From assembly GCF_023555415.1 (NCBI RefSeq), contig NZ_JAKRYL010000008.1, positions 62,001 through 126,000 of the forward strand: a DNA stretch of 64,000 nucleotides, in the 5' to 3' direction. Position numbers and translations under genes: made by a program. The notes below the pieces were generated by a model, which did not search any database, had not been told where the DNA came from, and saw only the letters and a program-made list of their open reading frames with translations. Source of the stretch: Halalkalibacter alkaliphilus. GTDB lineage: Bacteria > Bacillota > Bacilli > Bacillales > Bacillaceae_D. Below are positions 1 to 8,807 of this stretch, in pieces. Every line of letters starts with the position of its first letter. Positions within the stretch are counted from its first letter, which is position 1.

Positions 1-1
1 T

Positions 2-739
2 AAGAGCATGGGAGAAAAACGACATGAGATTTCACCTGAGCAGATCAATGAAATTATTCGCATTTATGGAGAGTTTAAGGAATCCGATAACGTGAAGATC
101 TTTGATAATGAAGACTTTGGATACCAAAAGATTGTTGTTGAACGACCATTGAAACTCAATTTTAAAGTCGATGACGAACGAATTAAACGTATACATAAAC
201 AAAAAGCATTCCAAAACCTTGCAAAGTCAAAGAAAAAAGGCGAGGCAGGGATGAAAGAGGAAGAAGAAGGAAAGAAAAGGCAAAAAGCAATCATCGAAGC
301 GTTACAGAAGTTGAATGATCGAACACTGTATAAAAACCGAGAAACGTTTACAGAGAAACTTAAAGTAACGTTCGCGAACGCAGGAATTGATGTGAAAGCC
401 CCATTACAGAAAGCGATCTTTGCAGCATTATCGGAGAAAGATGAAACTGCCGACGTATGTTTGAAAAATAAAAAAGGCGATGTCGAACCCGATCCAAACT
501 TACGAGATACGGAAAACGTGCCACTAAAAGAGAACATTCATGACTACTTTGAACGAGAAGTGTTGCCACACGTTCCCGATGCTTGGATCGATGAAGAGAA
601 AACGAAGGTCGGTTATGAAATTCCGTTCACACGACATTTTTATCAATATCAAGAACTACGGCCTTCTAGTGAAATCAAAGCGGAAATACAAAAACTTGAA
701 GCAAGTATTTTAGAGAAATTGAAGAAGGTGATGGTGTGA
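2..739 (+). CDS. hsdM: Type I restriction-modification DNA methyltransferase subunit HsdM, C-terminal part
   Basis: The window opens inside this gene; the reading frame is already open at base 2 and runs to a TGA at 737-739. The visible 245 residues are the C-terminal tail of an N6-adenine methylase: the ISPEQINEIIRIYGEF and KIFDNEDFGY stretches are typical of HsdM just after the catalytic domain, followed by a charged helical region that contacts HsdS. The NPPY and SAM-binding motifs would lie upstream of the window. The stop overlaps the hsdS start (GTGA), so the three hsd genes are translationally coupled. HsdM methylates host DNA at the site chosen by HsdS and joins HsdR to form the restriction complex. 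Confidence 0.93.
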   Translation, partial: KSMGEKRHEISPEQINEIIRIYGEFKESDNVKIFDNEDFGYQKIVVERPLKLNFKVDDERIKRIHKQKAFQNLAKSKKKGEAGMKEEEEGKKRQKAIIEALQKLNDRTLYKNRETFTEKLKVTFANAGIDVKAPLQKAIFAALSEKDETADVCLKNKKGDVEPDPNLRDTENVPLKENIHDYFEREVLPHVPDAWIDEEKTKVGYEIPFTRHFYQYQELRPSSEIKAEIQKLEASILEKLKKVMV

Positions 740-2085
740 AGAAAGATAGCAATCAAAGTTTAACTGATAGTAAAGAAGTTTGGTTAAAAGAAATCCCTTC
801 TGATTGGGAAGTGAAAAAGATAAAGTGGTTAACTAGCATAAAAAGAGGCGCATCGCCTAGACCTATTGATGACCCAAAATATTTTGATGAAAACGGAGAA
901 TATGCCTGGGTTCGAATATCGGATGTTACCAAGTCCAAAATGTACCTGGAAAAAACCACGCAAAGAATGTCTAAAATAGGAAGCAATTTGAGTGTTAAAT
1001 TGAATGAAGGAAGCATCTTTTTAAGCATTGCGGGTAGTGTTGGAAAACCTTGTATATCTAAAATAAAATGTTGTATTCATGATGGGTTTGTTTACTTTCC
1101 AGAGTATAAGGAAAATATAAAGTTTTTATATTATATTTTTGCATCAGGAGAACCATATAAAGGGTTAGGTAAGTTGGGAACTCAACTAAATTTAAACACT
1201 GAAACAGTTGGTTCAATTAAAATAGCCTTACCATCAATAGATGAACAAGATATAATAACTTCCTTTTTAGATCAAAAAACCACCGAGATCGACGACTTGA
1301 TTGCAGACAAAGAAAAACTGATCGAACTACTCGAAGAAAAGCGTCGAGTGGTCATTACGGAAGCGGTCACGAAAGGGCTAGACCCGAATGTGAAGATGAA
1401 GAACTCTGGTGTGGAATGGATTGGGGAGATTCCTGAGCATTGGGAACTTGCTCAATTAAAGCATATGGCAAACGGTATTACGGATGGAGCTCATATATCT
1501 CCTGACACAAATAGTGAAGATGAACATTTTATCTCTGTAGTTGATATTAAAAATGGCCAAATTGATTTTGATAATTCATTAAAAACTTCAATTGATAGTT
1601 ATGAATATATGGTTAAGACAGGATGTAAACCTAATTACAAAGATATTTTGCTTAGTAAAGATGGGACAGTTGGGAAATCAGTAGTAGTAAATACAGAAAA
1701 AAACTTTGTTGTAGCTTCATCATTAGTAATTATTAGTCCGAAACTTGAAAAGGTAGTTCCAGAATATTTTAATTTATTAATTATGAGTAATATAATACAA
1801 AATCAGATATTTAGTTTTATGAAAGGCTCGGCCCTGAAACGAATATCGATAGTTAATATAAAGAGGCTACTTGGGGTATTCCCGCCTCTTAAGGAACAAA
1901 ATGAAATAATCAACCAAATTCAAAGTAATTTAAATTATTTCGATAATCTATCAAATCTTTTATCAAAACAGATCCATTTACTCAAAGAATACCATCAGTC
2001 CCTCATCTACGAAGCAGTTACGGGTAAAATTGACGTTCGAGAGATGGTGAGTGAAGCCGAACAGGAGGAGGTGTCATTATCATGA
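736..2085 (+). CDS. hsdS: Type I restriction-modification specificity subunit HsdS
   Basis: 449 residues with the two-fold HsdS plan: target recognition domain 1, a central conserved helix (around 'DLIADKEKLIELLEEKRR', residues ~190-210), a second target recognition domain opening with the GVEWIGEIPEHW motif (~225-237), and a C-terminal conserved helix ending 'YEAVTGKIDVREM'. The N-terminal 'WLKEIPSDWEV' is the matching start of domain 1. The start is GTG at 736, overlapping the hsdM stop; the end overlaps the hsdR ATG. HsdS sets the bipartite DNA target of the complex. The two recognition domains are visibly more AT-rich than the conserved helices and the neighbouring genes, as expected for domains exchanged by recombination. 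The target sequence cannot be read from the protein. Confidence 0.95.
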   Translation: MKKDSNQSLTDSKEVWLKEIPSDWEVKKIKWLTSIKRGASPRPIDDPKYFDENGEYAWVRISDVTKSKMYLEKTTQRMSKIGSNLSVKLNEGSIFLSIAGSVGKPCISKIKCCIHDGFVYFPEYKENIKFLYYIFASGEPYKGLGKLGTQLNLNTETVGSIKIALPSIDEQDIITSFLDQKTTEIDDLIADKEKLIELLEEKRRVVITEAVTKGLDPNVKMKNSGVEWIGEIPEHWELAQLKHMANGITDGAHISPDTNSEDEHFISVVDIKNGQIDFDNSLKTSIDSYEYMVKTGCKPNYKDILLSKDGTVGKSVVVNTEKNFVVASSLVIISPKLEKVVPEYFNLLIMSNIIQNQIFSFMKGSALKRISIVNIKRLLGVFPPLKEQNEIINQIQSNLNYFDNLSNLLSKQIHLLKEYHQSLIYEAVTGKIDVREMVSEAEQEEVSLS

Positions 2086-5075
2086 GTATCGATATGAGTG
2101 AAAGAGGCTTTGAAGAGAATATTGAACTTCAACTGATGGAAGCTGGCTTTCAACAGCGAGTGCTGACAGGCCCTGTTCTTGCTACTTTTCAAAAGTGGGC
2201 GATAGATCAAGAAACGCTTTTTACGTTTTTAGAAGCGACCCAACCGAAGTCGATGGAACGGTTGAGGAAAGCCTATAAAGACGAGGCTCAGTTCAAGATC
2301 ATGGATCGCATCGATAAAGAACTCAAACGTCGGGGGATGATTGATTGCCTTCGTCATGGTGTGAAGGACTATGGCGTAACACTGAAACTTGCTTACAACA
2401 AACCACCGACAGATATGAACCGAACGCTCATTGAAAAGTATAAACAAAACATTTTTAGTGTCAGTCGCCAAGTCTATTATAGAGCTGGAAGTAAAAAATC
2501 GATTGATATGATGCTATCGGTCAATGGATTGCCGTTAGTAGTTATGGAGTTAAAAAACCAATTGACAGGGCAAACAGTTGAACATTCGATAAAACAATTT
2601 AATAAAGATCGTGATCCAAATGAACTCCTTTTCCAATTCAAAAAACGTGTGGTCGTGTTCTTTGGAATTGATACCGATGAAGTGTATATGACGACACAGT
2701 TAAATAAAGACAAGACGTTTTTTCTCCCGTTCAATCGAGGAAATAATGGAGGGAAGGGAAATCCGATTGTGGAAGGGGATTATCGAACATCGTATCTTTG
2801 GAAAGAAATTCTTAAACCTGATAGTTTAATCGACATTCTTTTTCGCTTTGTCTATATTCAGAAAGAAAGCATTCGTGATAGCAATGGCGACATTATTGAT
2901 GAGAAAGAAATTGTGATATTTCCTCGTTACCATCAACTTGATGCAGTACGAAAAATCGAAGCTGATGTGATGGAACACAGAGCAGGGAAGAACTATTTAA
3001 TTCAACACTCGGCAGGAAGTGGTAAAACCAATAGCATTTCCTGGTTGTCCCACCGCTTGGCAAAACTTCATTATGAAGAAGAACAACCTGTCTTTGATGG
3101 CGTTATTGTCATTACCGACCGTCGCGTGTTAGACAAACAACTTCAAGATGCGGTTTATCAGTTAGAGCATAAGGCGGGCATGGTTGAAAAAATCGATGAA
3201 GACTCTAATCAGTTAGCGAAAGCAATCAAAAACAAGACAAAAATCATTATCACAACGCTACAAAAGTTTCCGTTTATCCTTGATAAAGTGGGGGAATTCA
3301 GTCGAGGAATGTATGGAATCATCATCGACGAAGCCCACAGTTCACAAGGTGGAAAGGCTTCATCAGCAATGACCGCCCTTCTTTCCAATAAAACATTAGA
3401 AGAAGCCTATGAACAAAGTATTATGGAAGAAGGGGAAGCAACGGATGCAGAAGAACGTATGATAGAAGAGATTGCAAAAAGCGGTGATCAGTCGAATATT
3501 TCCTTTTTTGCTTTCACGGCTACACCAAAACCTAAGACCGTGGAACGTTTTGGAACCCCAAGAGAAGATGGCACGTATGAACCGTTTCATCTTTATTCCA
3601 TGCGTCAAGCGATTGAGGAAGGCTTTATTCATGATGTATTAAAAAACTACGTCACGTATCAAACCTTTTACAAAATCGAAAAAAGCATCGAAGAGGACCC
3701 AGAAGTAGTGAAGAACAAAGCAAGCCGACAAATTGCTCGTTACGTATCCCTTCATCCGCATAATATCGCACAAAAAACAGAGATTATGGTGGAGCATTTT
3801 CGAAACGTCACAAGGCACAAAATCAATGGGCGAGCGAAAGCGATGGTCGTTACAGGAAGTCGTCTTCATGCGGTGCGATATAAGATTGCCTTTGATAAAT
3901 ACCTCAAAGCAAAGGGTTATACCGACCTGCGAACGCTTGTTGCATTCTCAGGGACTGTTGAAGATAGTGGATTATCCTATACGGAAGCGGACATAAACGA
4001 ATTTAGTGAGAAAGAATTACCCGAGAAGTTTCATACCGATGATTATCAAGTCTTGATAGTTGCTGAGAAGTATCAAACAGGCTTTGATGAGCCGTTACTT
4101 CATACAATGTATGTCGATAAGCCACTCGATGGCATCAAGGCGGTGCAAACTCTTTCACGCTTAAATCGAACGTGTAAAGGCAAAGATGATACCTTTATTT
4201 TAGATTTTGTTAATGATCCCGATACGATTCAGGCCGCCTTCCAAACGTATTATGAGATCACAGGGCTTGGTGAAACAACTGATCCCAATATCCTATATGA
4301 TGTTCAACATGAACTGGATGCCATGCAAGTTTATACCGAAGATGAAGTGAATACCGTTGCTAACCTTCAATATAGTGACCAGCCAGCGAAAAGTGCACGC
4401 TTTCAAGGGAAACTAAATGCTGCCCTTGATCCTGCGGTACAAAGGTTTACCAACGACCTTGAAGAGGACACACAAGATTATTTTAAATCATCAGCGATGA
4501 AATTTGTTAGAACGTATGCCTTTGTTTTACAGATTGGGCCTTTTTCTGATGTCGATCTTCATAAACGATTTATTTACTTAAGTTCACTATTGAAGAAACT
4601 CCCACGCAAAGCCGAAGACCCTGTGTACCTCTCAGATGATGTTGCTTTAGAGTATTATCGAAATGAGAAAACGTTTGAAGGAAGCATATCGCTTAATGAA
4701 ACGGGTGGTGAATACCTCACGCCAGGTAAACACGGTAGCGCTGCAGGAGGAGAAGAAGAAAAAGAACGTCTTTCTTCGATTATTGAACGGATGAATGAAC
4801 GCTTTGGAACGGAATTTACGAAAGCTGATAAACTATCAAGAGACCAGATTGTTGAGGATATGAAAGCCGATCAAGATTTGGCACAAAAAGCCAAGAGCAA
4901 TACCAAGGATAATTTTAAGTTTAGTTTTAATCGTACATTTATGGATTTTGTCGTTAATCGTATGCAAAATAATGAAGAATTCTTTATGAAGATCCTTGAA
5001 GATACAGAGTTCAAAGAATTCTTAATGGAAGATATGATTGATGAAGTCTACAATGAACTACGGAATCACGGGTAA
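2082..5075 (+). CDS. hsdR: Type I restriction endonuclease subunit HsdR
   Basis: 997 residues, full length for the family. The N-terminal PD-(D/E)xK-type nuclease is visible as SIDMMLSVNGLPLVVMELKN (~140-158, with the E-L-K pair). A superfamily 2 translocase follows: Walker A HSAGSGKTN (~308-318), DEAH box 'IIDEAHSSQGG' (~413-423), motif III FTATPKPK (~478), and helicase motif VI region 'QTLSRLNRT' (~690). The C-terminal part is the helical domain that docks on HsdM/HsdS. The ATG overlaps the hsdS stop (ATGA). In this family HsdR translocates DNA with ATP and cuts unmethylated DNA at a distance from the recognition site. No disruption is seen, so the restriction arm looks intact. Confidence 0.95.
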   Translation: MSIDMSERGFEENIELQLMEAGFQQRVLTGPVLATFQKWAIDQETLFTFLEATQPKSMERLRKAYKDEAQFKIMDRIDKELKRRGMIDCLRHGVKDYGVTLKLAYNKPPTDMNRTLIEKYKQNIFSVSRQVYYRAGSKKSIDMMLSVNGLPLVVMELKNQLTGQTVEHSIKQFNKDRDPNELLFQFKKRVVVFFGIDTDEVYMTTQLNKDKTFFLPFNRGNNGGKGNPIVEGDYRTSYLWKEILKPDSLIDILFRFVYIQKESIRDSNGDIIDEKEIVIFPRYHQLDAVRKIEADVMEHRAGKNYLIQHSAGSGKTNSISWLSHRLAKLHYEEEQPVFDGVIVITDRRVLDKQLQDAVYQLEHKAGMVEKIDEDSNQLAKAIKNKTKIIITTLQKFPFILDKVGEFSRGMYGIIIDEAHSSQGGKASSAMTALLSNKTLEEAYEQSIMEEGEATDAEERMIEEIAKSGDQSNISFFAFTATPKPKTVERFGTPREDGTYEPFHLYSMRQAIEEGFIHDVLKNYVTYQTFYKIEKSIEEDPEVVKNKASRQIARYVSLHPHNIAQKTEIMVEHFRNVTRHKINGRAKAMVVTGSRLHAVRYKIAFDKYLKAKGYTDLRTLVAFSGTVEDSGLSYTEADINEFSEKELPEKFHTDDYQVLIVAEKYQTGFDEPLLHTMYVDKPLDGIKAVQTLSRLNRTCKGKDDTFILDFVNDPDTIQAAFQTYYEITGLGETTDPNILYDVQHELDAMQVYTEDEVNTVANLQYSDQPAKSARFQGKLNAALDPAVQRFTNDLEEDTQDYFKSSAMKFVRTYAFVLQIGPFSDVDLHKRFIYLSSLLKKLPRKAEDPVYLSDDVALEYYRNEKTFEGSISLNETGGEYLTPGKHGSAAGGEEEKERLSSIIERMNERFGTEFTKADKLSRDQIVEDMKADQDLAQKAKSNTKDNFKFSFNRTFMDFVVNRMQNNEEFFMKILEDTEFKEFLMEDMIDEVYNELRNHG

Positions 5076-5108
5076 GCACGTTTATATTATTTTAAGGAGC
5101 GGGTTACG

Positions 5109-5288
5109 ATGGCAGACATAAAATATGAAATTGTCCAACATTTCGGTATATTATCTTAATCACCTAAAGGGTGGAAGAAAGAACTCAATCTCGTCAGTTG
5201 AAATGGACGTGACCTAAAGTATGACGGGACCCGATCATGCCAAATGGGAAAGGGTATCACACTGACGGAAGAAGAAATTGGCGGTTAA
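5109..5288 (+). pseudogene. Decayed YdbC/PC4-like ssDNA-binding protein gene
   Basis: A reading frame begins ATG with a good Shine-Dalgarno (AAGGAGCG) 20 bases after hsdR and encodes MADIKYEIVQHFGILS, then meets TAA at codon 17 (5157). In the same frame it continues SPKGWKKELNLVS, hits TGA at codon 31 (5199, where a Trp codon is expected), and goes on NGRD-KY and finally GKGITLTEEE. This matches my memory of the YdbC family (PC4-like, PF02229), including the 'PDHAK' stretch, which now lies in another frame near 5233-5250, implying small indels. The gene is therefore broken in at least three places. Family members are short homodimeric ssDNA/RNA binders; any role beside the hsd operon is unknown. 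Confidence 0.75.
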
Positions 5289-5330
5289 AAAGAATACTAA
5301 TTGAAAAGTAGGTATTTTTTACAAGGAAGC

Positions 5331-5368
5331 AGGAGAAAGAGGCAGAAATTGTTTCTTTCTCCTGATTT
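5331..5368 (+). terminator. Rho-independent terminator after the hsd operon
   Basis: Ten-base arms AGGAGAAAGA (5331-5340) and TCTTTCTCCT (5354-5363) form a perfect stem followed by a short AT-rich tail. It lies beyond the YdbC remnant, so hsdM-hsdS-hsdR and the remnant were probably one transcript. Confidence 0.7.
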
Positions 5369-5754
5369 ATTATATTTAATAAAAATCATATATTTTCTAC
5401 TGAACAAGTATGTTTGACCACTGAAACATTTTGATTTACTACATTTATGTTTGTTAGTTAATCTTTTTTTGTTGCATAAGTATTCAGAACACGGGAATGT
5501 CTAATCGGACATCTATATTGTATTTTAATGAAAATATCTACAACTATTCTAGGAATATAATATAACAACTTTAAATTTATATGATCAGCCTAGCTTTAAA
5601 ATGTAGGGAAAGAAAATATTGAGCCATACATTTGAAAAATTATTTCAGCAAATTAAAAGGAGGAGCTAAGAGGCTTTCCTTCTTTTAATCTATAAATACA
5701 TATACAATGAATGGTAAGGATTTGGTGGTTACATTTTTAATCAGGAGTGATTGT
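5369..5754. other. AT-rich intergenic stretch before abiV
   Basis: About 390 bases with no supported gene. The reading frame of the next gene is open from 5707, but the ATG at 5707 has no ribosome binding site. I see no repeats or RNA structures here that I can defend. Confidence 0.5.
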
Positions 5755-6507
5755 ATGAGTTTTAATCAATTAAAAGTAGAGGAAATAGAAAAGATTTTTT
5801 CTAAAATTCATGGAAATGCTAGTGAGCTTTTAGAGGAGGCGGAGCTTTTATATGATTACCAAAAATATGCGAGATCCTATCTATGTGCTCATATTGCTTT
5901 TGAGGAATTTGGTAAATTACCTATGTTAAATACAGCAGCTCTAAATGTTTATAATGGAGTAAAAACTGATTGGAAATATCTAAACAAGAGAATAAGAAAC
6001 CATCATAGAAAAATCTCGCAAAGCTGGGGAACAATTATGATGTTTAGAGAGATACTTAACAAGTTCGAAACATACTCAAAACAGAGTGGTGAAAATGATA
6101 ATGACTCATTAGATGCTGATTTTAATTATATTAAAGAATTTAAGGCCTTTTTAGATAGTGATAATTTTTTTACTACTTTGGATTTTATTAAATATATGGA
6201 GGAATTAGAAATTACAGAGCAAATTAAACAAAAATACTCAATGTCAATGTTATTAAATGAATACAAAAATGGTAGCTTATATGCTGATTTTGATGAGGGG
6301 ATATTTTTAAAACCTAGTGAAAAAATTGATAAAGAAATTTGTGAATTTGGCTTAAGTAATGCTCTTATTCAGAAGAAATTTATTGATATTCCAAATATTC
6401 ATAAAGAGGGATTTAGACTGTATAGATTAACCGATGAGCATAATCAATGGTTAAATGCTTTAAATAATAAGTATAAGGCCCAATTTGAGAAGCTAAAATT
6501 AAAATAA
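5755..6507 (+). CDS. AbiV-family abortive infection protein (HEPN-like)
   Basis: 250 residues from the ATG at 5755, chosen because AGGAG (5743-5747) is well spaced; the upstream ATG at 5707 has none. The N-terminal half carries features of the AbiV HEPN family: a helix rich in E/L, 'ARSYLCAHIAFEEFGK' (~30-48) and 'RIRNHHRKIS' (~76-86), the latter resembling the basic R-x4-6-H site of HEPN ribonucleases. AbiV in Lactococcus aborts phage growth after interacting with a phage protein; HEPN proteins generally cut RNA. The C-terminal half has no recognisable motif. It stands alone between terminators within a cluster of defence genes, which fits an anti-phage role. Assignment rests on motif memory, not a search. 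Confidence 0.7.
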   Translation: MSFNQLKVEEIEKIFSKIHGNASELLEEAELLYDYQKYARSYLCAHIAFEEFGKLPMLNTAALNVYNGVKTDWKYLNKRIRNHHRKISQSWGTIMMFREILNKFETYSKQSGENDNDSLDADFNYIKEFKAFLDSDNFFTTLDFIKYMEELEITEQIKQKYSMSMLLNEYKNGSLYADFDEGIFLKPSEKIDKEICEFGLSNALIQKKFIDIPNIHKEGFRLYRLTDEHNQWLNALNNKYKAQFEKLKLK

Positions 6508-6592
6508 ACACAATGAAGGTAAGAAATATACTCTGATTAAGTAAGATTGGAGATACATTTATTCCTATCAAACTTTTTCAATTTTAAATGTC

Positions 6593-6638
6593 AAAACCCG
6601 CTCCACTTCTCCAAAAAAGAAAAGGAGGGGTTTTTTTG
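6593..6638 (+). terminator. Terminator after abiV
   Basis: ACCCGCTCC (6595-6603) pairs with GGAGGGGT (with one bulged base) ahead of a run of seven T. Similar CCCGCTCC hairpins recur at 7140 and 9764. Confidence 0.7.
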
Positions 6639-6682
6639 TTGGAAAATTCGTTTCTGTAACTGGTGTCAGTAAACCAGAGTAT

Positions 6683-6805
6683 CTATTTTTGTTCTCTTAA
6701 TGATCGATATAATGTTGCTTTTGATACTCCAGTCATTTCCTCAATTTCTTTTACGGTGTATTGTTGACTATTATATAACTTAATGGCTTTAAAAAGAAGC
6801 AAATC
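6683..6805 (-). pseudogene. Serine recombinase (resolvase) C-terminal remnant
   Basis: On the minus strand a frame closing with TAG at 6683-6685 reads AIKLYNSQQYTVKEIEEM followed by TGVSKATLYRSLRE. That is the helix-turn-helix DNA-binding tail of Tn3-type resolvases and Hin-type invertases. Nothing of the catalytic domain (Y-x-R-V-S motif) is present: upstream sequence switches abruptly to unrelated reading frames on the other strand. This is a truncated relic of a mobile element. Confidence 0.65.
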
Positions 6806-6970
6806 AACGATTTGCATACTACAATTTAGGATTAACACCTGAGTTTATAGAAAAAAAGTGCAATGAATTTAATAAGATTATTGATATTGTGGTTGGGAAT
6901 TTATCGGAAGAGGTCTTAGAATATTTTATTGATACCCCTATGCCACCTGCTTTGATTGAAGAGTACATCA
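6806..6970 (+). other. Fragment of an unidentified coding sequence
   Basis: An open plus-strand stretch without a proper start reads ...TPEFIEKKCNEFNKII and ...EEVLEYFIDTPMPPALIEEY before a TGA at about 6986. It joins directly to the resolvase remnant on the other strand, so it appears to be the end of a gene whose front was lost at a deletion or insertion junction. I do not recognise the family. Confidence 0.35.
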
Positions 6971-7093
6971 ATGACAATTACTGTTGATTACAACCATGCG
7001 AAAGCGGTTCGTTATAATTGGTACCCAGGAAAAAACCACACGACAGAGCAAGATCGTTTAGGTGTGATTAAAGAGTTGAAAAGAAAAGAGTAA
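6971..7093 (+). CDS. Small ORF of unknown function, probably a remnant
   Basis: 40 codons from ATG at 6971 to TAA at 7091: MTITVDYNHAKAVRYNWYPG and then a charged tail ending IKELKRKE. It is in a different frame from the preceding fragment and overlaps its end. GAAGAG eight bases upstream could serve as a weak ribosome binding site. A terminator-like hairpin follows at 7140. It may be the 3' end of a larger lost gene; no function is assigned. Confidence 0.3.
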   Translation: MTITVDYNHAKAVRYNWYPGKNHTTEQDRLGVIKELKRKE

Positions 7094-7139
7094 TTAAAAT
7101 TTCGAAAAGCACTGTACGGTTTTTATTGAAATCATAATG

Positions 7140-7176
7140 CCCGCTCCAATTCTTAAACGGTAAGGAGCGGGTATTT
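7140..7176 (+). terminator. CCCGCTCC/GGAGCGGG hairpin terminator
   Basis: Perfect eight-base arms CCCGCTCC (7140-7147) and GGAGCGGG (7164-7171) followed by TATTTGTAT. Related to the hairpins near 6595 and 9764. Confidence 0.55.
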
Positions 7177-7619
7177 GTATGAACTATTATTCTCGTGTAA
7201 TTATCTAAATGCTGGCTAGCTTTTAAGCCCCACGCCAAATAGTGTACAAAGAATGACAGGCTATTTACCACTGCGATCTTTCTGATGGTAAAAGATATAA
7301 AGCCGTATTATGGATAGTCAAATATGTTATAAAAGTTGATTGATTTTCAAAATTTAAGTCTTCTTGTACACGGTCCAGACTAACTCGTGTATTACGTGGC
7401 AGACACATACTGTGCAATAAATAATTTCGTTTATGAAGTACGTTAAGGTAAAGAAGTTTTATCCATCTGCCTTATTCAACAATCAGGCCATATATTTAAC
7501 TAAGATAATGGATATTTATGTTAAAATAATTGTGATAATGTAAGAGCACGTAACAGTCATATTGTTGAAGGTAACCTAAATGATAAAAATAGTTAAGAAA
7601 ATAAGAGGGGGCAAGTAAA
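7177..7619. other. Gene-poor gap before ptuA
   Basis: About 440 bases without a convincing gene on either strand. Short open stretches here encode nothing I recognise. A purine-rich Shine-Dalgarno (GAGGGGG, ~7604-7610) at the right edge belongs to ptuA. Confidence 0.5.
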
Positions 7620-8807
7620 ATGAAGGTAGTCGAAATTAAAATCCGAGGAATAGGTGGAATAGATGATTTAAATATTCAGTTTAATCCTGGACTCAATTTA
7701 ATTTCCGGTCCTAACGGAGTAGGGAAAACGACAATATTAGATTGTATTAGTCATTCTTTTAGTCCATACGGTTCTAAAACGCTACGAAGGAATTCAAGAC
7801 ATGATGAGGGATTATGGGACATTACGGTTGAGAATGACGGCCATATACATAATTCACGAGAAAGAAGGCGATTTTTTCATCCTCATGAGAATCAAGAAAA
7901 TGGGCAAGGGACTTTACCGAGAAAATTTGCAAAAAAAGTGGTGATATTTAAATCGCATCGTCCATTAAATTACGTTCCGGTTAACGCAATTTCGCGTGAC
8001 CCTGACTCTAATGAAAATTCTATTGCACAGCAACTACTTCAACAGACTAACAATGATGACATAAAAAGCTGGTTTTTAAGCAGATATTTATGGTCAGCTC
8101 ATGAAGGTCTTCTGACCCAAGAACAAAGAGAAAACTTTGAGTTAGCAAAAGAATGTTTTGGTATTATTGACGAAAATGTTTCATTTAAGAATGTAAACCC
8201 CTCAACCCATGAAATCTTGCTAAACTCATTTAATAAAGATATATATTTTGAATATCTATCATCTGGCTATAAATCGGTTTTAATTCTGTTATTGGGTCTC
8301 ATAAAGCAAATTGAATATAGATTTAAAGAGCCTACTATGAAGGTAAAGGATTTTGATGGTATTTTATTAATAGATGAGGCAGATATGCACCTTCATCCTC
8401 AATGGCAAGGGAAATTAGTAAAAGTGTTAAAGTATGTTCTGCCTAATGCACAAATAATAGCTACAACACATAGCCCCCATATGATACAAGCAGCGGAGCC
8501 TAATGAAATAATTCCTTTAAGTCTTAATGAACTTCAACAAGTATTCGTAAGGGAATTACCTAACAGCAAGTATGGTTTCCAGGGATGGACCATTGAAGAA
8601 ATATTAACTGATGTTATGGGCTTAAGTGAAACAAATTCTGAGTTATATTTAAGTACTTTAAATGATTTTGAAAGAGCATTATCGCAAGAAAATCTAGAAG
8701 AAGCAAATAAAGCTTTTGAAGTTCTAAATCTTATGCTACACCCAAAGAACCCATTGAGAACACTTTTAAAACTTCAATTGGCAACATTGGGTGGTGAGAT
8801 GATTTGA
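7620..8807 (+). CDS. ptuA: Septu-like anti-phage ATPase PtuA
   Basis: 395 residues, a RecF/SMC-type ABC ATPase. Walker A GPNGVGKTT is at residues 30-38, an ABC-signature-like SSGYKS lies near residue 219, Walker B 'GILLIDEADMHLHP' near 248-261 and the switch histidine in 'ATTHSPHMI' near 283. The start ATG follows a strong GAGGGGGC. The gene overlaps an HNH endonuclease gene, which is the two-gene architecture of the Septu defence system, where PtuA assembles with PtuB and controls its nuclease activity. No reverse transcriptase is nearby, so it is not a retron-linked version. Similar ATPases occur in other defence systems (OLD, Gabija), but those are fused or paired differently. Confidence 0.8.
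   Translation: MKVVEIKIRGIGGIDDLNIQFNPGLNLISGPNGVGKTTILDCISHSFSPYGSKTLRRNSRHDEGLWDITVENDGHIHNSRERRRFFHPHENQENGQGTLPRKFAKKVVIFKSHRPLNYVPVNAISRDPDSNENSIAQQLLQQTNNDDIKSWFLSRYLWSAHEGLLTQEQRENFELAKECFGIIDENVSFKNVNPSTHEILLNSFNKDIYFEYLSSGYKSVLILLLGLIKQIEYRFKEPTMKVKDFDGILLIDEADMHLHPQWQGKLVKVLKYVLPNAQIIATTHSPHMIQAAEPNEIIPLSLNELQQVFVRELPNSKYGFQGWTIEEILTDVMGLSETNSELYLSTLNDFERALSQENLEEANKAFEVLNLMLHPKNPLRTLLKLQLATLGGEMI

Noticed and set aside
3733-3996. Overlapping 87-codon ORF inside hsdR
   Set aside because: Shadow frame of a long conserved gene; no ribosome binding site or recognisable product.
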